From contig JAVSML010024016.1 of assembly GCA_038503035.1 (NCBI GenBank), positions 852,558 through 916,557 of the forward strand: 64,000 nt of DNA, in the 5' to 3' direction. This document shows, piece by piece, positions 59,405 through 64,000 of this stretch (positions are counted from its first letter, which is position 1; every line of letters begins with the position of its first letter). Source of the DNA: Crocodylus rhombifer (lineage: Eukaryota > Chordata > Crocodylia > Crocodylidae). Below the pieces are notes generated by a model, which was not told the DNA's origin, did no database searches, and saw only the letters and a list, made by a program, of their open reading frames with translations. The position numbers were made by a program, and so were the translations under genes.

Positions 59405-60335
59405 GAGTGGGCACATCTACACATGCTATTAATGCTATAAACACTTACTGCATAGCATAAAAGTGCACAGTAAGCCTTCCCTGGGAGCATGTCTACACGT
59501 GCTCCCTACTGGGAGCAGATTTCCTTCCAACGGGAGCGGCCTGGTACACGACTACTCCTACCCTGCTCTGGCCCCCTCCAGCAGCCAGAGGCAGCTCCAG
59601 ACTCTGCTGGGGTGCTAGCCCAGGGTCTGGCACAGAGCACGGGGGCCAATCCTGATGCTCATGAGGCCAGGAGAGCTCTGCCAGCTGCAGCACCAGCTGT
59701 TTCCTGGCCCCATGCATATCAGGAAGAGTCCTGATGTGTATGGGGCCAGGAGACCGCTACTGCTACAGAGCTCTACTGACCACGCATGTAGGGACAAGCC
59801 CTGTGCGCAGTGGGGCTTCCCTGAGCAGCCAGGGGCTGGCTGGGAGCTGTCCCACTTCTGGGCCAGCTCCCAGCTGGGTGGGGATTTCCAGAAGCAGGAT
59901 AGATCCCTGCCAGCCCTCAGCTGGGCTAGGAAGCAGAGACCTCACCAGCCCTGGCACTGCTCAGTTACTGGCTTCTGTTAGGAGCCAGGAGTTGAGCAGC
60001 ACCGGGACAGGGGGTAGGGAGCTACCGCGTCCCAGCACTGCTCGATTCCCAGCTCCTGAGGGTAGCCAGAAGCAGAGCAGCACCAGCACTGGGAGAGTTC
60101 CCCATACCCTGTGGCCCCCTGGTGTTGGGGCTGACCGGGAGCAAATTTGTTCCTGGTCAGTGTCTACACATGCAGTACTGTATCTACTGCACAATTAGTT
60201 TATTACCTGTATTTACAGGTAGTAGCTAACTGTGCAGTGGGCAAATTTACTGCACACGTGTAGACAGTGATGCTTTACTGTGCAGTAGACTAATCTAATC
60301 TACTGCACAGTAAAGCATCTCATATAGACTCACCC
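59405..60335. mobile_element. nested fold-back DNA transposons
   Basis: The outer ends are 'gtgggcacatctacacatg' at the left and 'catctcatatagactcaccc' at the right. An inner pair, 'gcatgtctacacgtgctccc' (about 59487) and, inverted, 'gtcagtgtctacacatgc' (about 60155), brackets a GC-rich core of about 650 bp. A second hairpin (60230-60320, 'tttactgtgcagtagactaat' with 'ctactgcacagtaaagc') forms the right arm. At least two related elements appear nested or combined. Frames inside are artefacts. Confidence 0.6.
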
Positions 60336-60344
60336 AGCTTGTTA

Positions 60345-61100
60345 CAAGTTTCCCAGATCCATATGTTGTCTGAGTTGGAGTACAAATTTACAGCATGCTG
60401 CTTTCTTTTTTTCACTTTGCTTCCATCCACTGGATCAAAGCCACTTCATGTTGAGCTGCAGCTAGTGCCAGATATTCCCTCCAGATTGGATGGGATTCTG
60501 TGCACTCCTTCAAGCTTTCTAATTGATGTTGAATGACTTCATATCATTTTTGCACACATTGTGGTACTGCCATAGGGGGTGACACCATTTTCTGGAGCCA
60601 AATCAAATATCACTATAGAAAATATTCTTGGCGATACGGTCTTCTCCTATTCTCCTGACATGGCTGATCCAGTTCTACCTTCTCTTCTTGATAGTGATTT
60701 CTAAAGTGTGCCAATCCTGTGCACTTCAGTACCTCTGCGTTTGGTATTCTGTCTTCCTACTTTATTTTCAAGATCTTTTGCAGACATCTCATGTGGAAGC
60801 TGTTCAATCTCTTGATAAGCCTAGCATATCTAGTTCATGTTTCTGAACCATAAAGCAGTGATGACAGCACACAAGTCTCATAGCGCACAAATCAGCTCAG
60901 CTCTGTTGTTCTGTCCCAAACTGCCCTTAAACTCAATGGATCTAACCCCCAGCAAAGCTCCTCAGTATAGGAGAATCCCTGGATCACAAACAGCTGCTGA
61001 AGTGCTTCCACACACCTCTCTGTCTGCTGTCAATACCAGGGATGTGGCTTTAGACTGGGATCCCTGGCTTGAGATCAGGGATCAAACCCTTCTGATCCCT
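60345..61100 (-). mobile_element. LINE remnant of a non-CR1 clade
   Basis: On the minus strand, 60600-60880 retains the conserved C-terminal block of many non-LTR elements outside CR1: a LSRD….LQKILKIK.EDRIPNAEVLK stretch, then CTGLAHFRN, RRRPYRQE-like residues, and upstream VQKHELD/HHCFMV. The order (a W-D..PN.EVL..TG core followed by an R..W.GH..R-like region) is the one seen in R4/RTE-type LINEs. The exact clade cannot be set by eye. Stops are frequent. Confidence 0.55.
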
Positions 61101-61384
61101 GGCTTTCACATTTGCTCCTGCAGGTTGCAGCATCTGATACAATTTACAGGCAACTTAAAGCTGTCTGAAGTTGTTCTGAGGACCCTGGCCTGCAGCACCA
61201 GAAGAATGCAGGGGGCAAGGGGAGGAGTTCTTGCTGCTAGTGTCACTTTTATTCATGACAAATTCTGAGGGTATACCATAGCACTTAACTTTTACCAAAG
61301 TAAGTGGAATAAAAGTACTGGAGCTACAATTTTCCCCAGACAGAGCAGTAGAATTTACAGAAGATAGGAAAGGAGAGAAGTAGT

Positions 61385-62730
61385 TTAAATAGTCCAAACT
61401 ATAGGCCCATCAGACTGACTTCTATCCTGGGGGAAATCTTAGAAAAGTTTATTAAAGAGGCCATCCCTAATCGACTGGCCGATGCCAACATCCTGACGGA
61501 TAGCCAGCACGGGTTTGTTGCGGGTAGGTCTTGCTTGACCAATCTCATTTCCTTCTACGACCAGGTGACCTATCACCTGGACAAGGGAGAAGAGATTGAT
61601 GTCATATATCTTAACTTCAAAAAAGCCTTCAGTCTGGTATCCCATGATCACCTCTTGGTGAAACTGGCCAATTGTGGCCTTGGGTCCACCACAATCTGCT
61701 AGCTGGGAAATTGGCTCCATGGTCGGACCAAAGGGTGGTAATTGACAGAAGTCAATCATCATGGTGCCCTGTGACCAGTGGGGTCCCCCAAGGCTCTGCC
61801 TTTGGACCCATATTGTTCAACATCTTCATTAATGGTGTGGACATTGGAGTCAGAAGCGGACTGTCCAGGTTCACCGATGACACCAAACTTTGGGGTAAAG
61901 CATCCACGTCAGAAGACAGGCATGTGATCCAGGCTGACCTGGACATGCTCAGCAAATGGGTGGACAAGAACCTGATGGTGTTTAACACTGAAAAATGTAA
62001 GGTTCTCCACCTAGGGAGGAAAAACCTGCATCATCCTTATAGGATCAGCAGTGCTATGCTGACTAGCACTATGGAAGAAAGAGACTTGGGGGTCATCATT
62101 GACCACAAGATGAACATGAGCCTGCAATGTGATGCTGCAGCTAGTAAAGTGACCAAAACACTGGCTTGCATCCATAGATGCTTCTCATACAAATCCCCAG
62201 ATGTCATTCTCCCCTTGTACTCGACCTTGGTGAGGCCGCAGCTGGAGTACTGCATCCAGTTTTGGGATCCACAATTCAAAAAGAATGTGGAGAAGCTTGA
62301 GAGAGTCCCAAGAAGAGCCACGCACATGATCAGGCTGAAAGGCTGAGAGCTATGAGGCTCTTTAGCCTGGAAAAGAACAGGCTCAGGGGTGATCTGGTAG
62401 CCACCTATAAGTTTCTAAGGGGTAACCACCAGTATCTGGGGGAACATTTGTTCACCAGAGCGCCCTAAGGGATGACAAGGGAAGACCACTTCAGGCTGGA
62501 CATAAGGAAGAATTTCTTTACTGTCTGAGCCCCCAAGGTCTGGAATAGCCTGCCATCGGAGGTGGTTCAAGCACCTACGTTGAACATCTTCAAGAAAAAA
62601 TTGGATGCTTATCTTGCTGGGATCCTGTGACTCTACCTAACTTCCTGCCCTTCGGGTGGGGGGCTGGACTCGGTGATCTTCCGAGGTCCCTTCCAGCCCT
62701 AATGTCTATGAAATCTATGAAATCTATGAA
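61385..62730 (+). mobile_element. CR1 LINE, 5'-truncated
   Basis: Plus orientation. 'ataggcccatcagactgactt' through 'ggtaggtcttgcttgacc' precede a 224-codon frame (61672-62346). That frame has SGVPQGSAFGPILFNIFINGVD, RFTDDTKLWG, FNTEKCKVLHLG, ERDLGVIIDHKMNMS, ACIHRCFSYKSPDVILPLYSTL and LVRPQLEYCIQFWDPQF. Frames break before and after it. The 3' end is 'cttccagccctaatgtctatg', followed by three tandem 'aaatctatg' units (62705-62730), the terminal repeats of CR1. It is fairly young but inactive. Confidence 0.93.
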
Positions 62731-62734
62731 AGGC

Positions 62735-63200
62735 AAATACACACAAAAGCGGGATCCAGGTGTGCAGGCATGTGCAGTTTGTGGCACCACAGACCTGTTT
62801 ACAGTGCTACAAATCACATGCCTGGCAAGTTAAAAAGTGCTCCAAGCTGCAAATTTGCAGTGCAGGGGCAAAATTTGCTACCAGGAAATCCAAATCCCAG
62901 TAGTAAAAAAACCCAAAAAACGGCTGCAAAAAAAAGTGGCATGGCGCACACCACAGGATCATGTGACAGCATACACAGAGGCTTGATCCTCCAGGGAGAT
63001 GCTCTCCCTTCCTCTAGCTGTACCTGAGCTATTCCAGCACACCAGGAGCTGGGAGGAGTGGGTAAAGTGGGTCATTTTGACCTGCACCAAACCCCATATG
63101 CAGGGGCATGTGCAGCAGCAAAAAGCAGCGACACAAATTTGTGCTGCTGCTATTTTTGCCATGGCAAACATGTGCCCCTGTATGTGGGGATGCACCCAAA
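62735..63200. mobile_element. probable fold-back DNA element
   Basis: The right part is a hairpin: 'catatgcaggggcatgtgcagcagc' (63094-63118) pairs with 'gctgctgctatttttgcc' and 'acatgtgcccctgtatgtgggg' (63141-63189), around 'acacaaatttgtg'. The left part repeats 'ggcaccaca' and 'gcaaatttgc' palindromic motifs. The left border is uncertain. Confidence 0.5.
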
Positions 63201-64000
63201 GAGTGTATAGGTTCACAGGCAACTGACAGTTATTTGTAACATAACTTCATCCCTTATGCATAAAAAACAGTCATTTTTGTACCAGTTTAGCACAATTCTA
63301 TTTCATTAGAGACTTCTGGGTGTGGTATGTGAACATCACAGTCCCATCAGTGCCCAGTCAGTAAAATGGACAGGGGCCAAGGCTTTCTTTTGAACAAAGG
63401 CTTGATTTTTTTTTTCCTGCTTTGAAACTTTTGCAGGAATTTGCACCCAGTAAAGTGCTTCCCTCAGTGATATAAACTCACTTTTCATGATTGTGGAGTT
63501 TGGGGAAGATCTCTTATTTTGCTTCAGTCAGTGCTGTTGAGATAAATACAGCTGTTTATTTCAGACTTGTCTTCATGGAAATAAATAAACACTGCATCTA
63601 ATCTTTAGTCTGAAACAGCTGCAATTGCTGCCCTCAGCAAAGTCAGATCAAACAGCATATGGTCTAGCTGTTAGCAAACAGTTCTTTAGCTGCTTCGAAA
63701 CTAAACTGAGCAGCTTTTGTTCAGGAAAAACCAGTGACCACATACTGTTATAATGCCCAGAGGGGTTCCAGGATGGCTGCAAAATTTGGAGTGATTCTTG
63801 CTTGTTTTTGCCTCTAGGCTCACATAGTGTTGGGAAGGAAAGTTTTTCAGTTATAATGTGACAGTTGGAAAAATTTCATTTTAAAATGTCTTTACAGAGA
63901 AAATGCACTTGTACACCATTGGTACATCTCTGTGGTTGTGACAGTTTGCCACTTGCACAGCTTGTCTGTAGCTTAGCAATGCAAACATGGTTTGTTGGTT
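63201..64000. other. intergenic stretch at the right edge, nothing recognised
   Basis: AT-rich, with no exon, RNA gene or bounded repeat recognised. Confidence 0.4.

Noticed and set aside
59489..60198. Frames of up to 154 codons
   Set aside because: Enclosed by the inverted ends of a non-autonomous DNA transposon; GC-rich composition explains the lack of stops.
1..64000. CRISPR arrays, operons, phage or plasmid features
   Set aside because: Intron-containing collagen gene, LINEs and MITEs show this is vertebrate nuclear DNA; no regularly spaced repeat array is present.

Overview
This window looks like vertebrate nuclear DNA, most likely from a crocodilian (a turtle or bird is less likely). 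Three things point that way: one split collagen gene with conventional GT-AG introns, at least nine stretches of CR1 LINE sequence whose 3' ends carry the archosaur/turtle motif of a 'gg(a)agggacc' box plus short ATTCTATG-like terminal repeats, and a dense load of short non-autonomous DNA transposons. There are no operons, CRISPR arrays or other prokaryotic features. I identified no RNA gene, but I could not scan for one exhaustively.

The only gene I can support is COL15A1 (collagen alpha-1(XV)), on the minus strand, 5' end to the right. Two exons are visible. The exon at 27283-27730 has an untranslated leader, an ATG at 27661 preceded by an in-frame stop, a signal-peptide-like start, a Trp-rich patch and a Ser/Thr-rich stretch. 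It ends in phase 1 at a good donor. The exon at 5211-5758 begins in phase 1 and encodes the thrombospondin-N/laminin-G-like domain. Together they read 309 codons without a break across a 21.5 kb intron. The collagenous and endostatin (restin) exons must lie beyond position 1. The first exon resembles the alternative mucin-like N-terminus of COL18A1 more than the short signal-peptide exon of human COL15A1.

Everything else is intronic or upstream intergenic DNA filled with repeats. From left to right: half of a TA-flanked DNA transposon at 1-310; an old CR1 fragment (1075-1345), a younger antisense CR1 (3044-4405) and another old CR1 (4430-5078); then the large intron, holding hAT-like elements (8526, 10989, 15873), a GC-rich SINE-like element (10632), a decayed Ty3/gypsy retrotransposon (18480-20400), fold-back elements and a rearranged CR1 (23775-25300).

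Right of the first coding exon lie a complete TA-flanked transposon (28421-29539), a young CR1 nested inside an older one (33310-35420), several more CR1 copies (42155, 45048, 48410, 50870-53765, 61385), hAT-like elements (42934, 45597), a second copy of the GC-rich SINE-like element inserted in a CR1 (53175-53469), a run of palindromic elements (55.7-57.5 kb and 59.4-60.3 kb) and a LINE remnant of a different clade (60345-61100). No second host gene was recognised in the 36 kb upstream of COL15A1.
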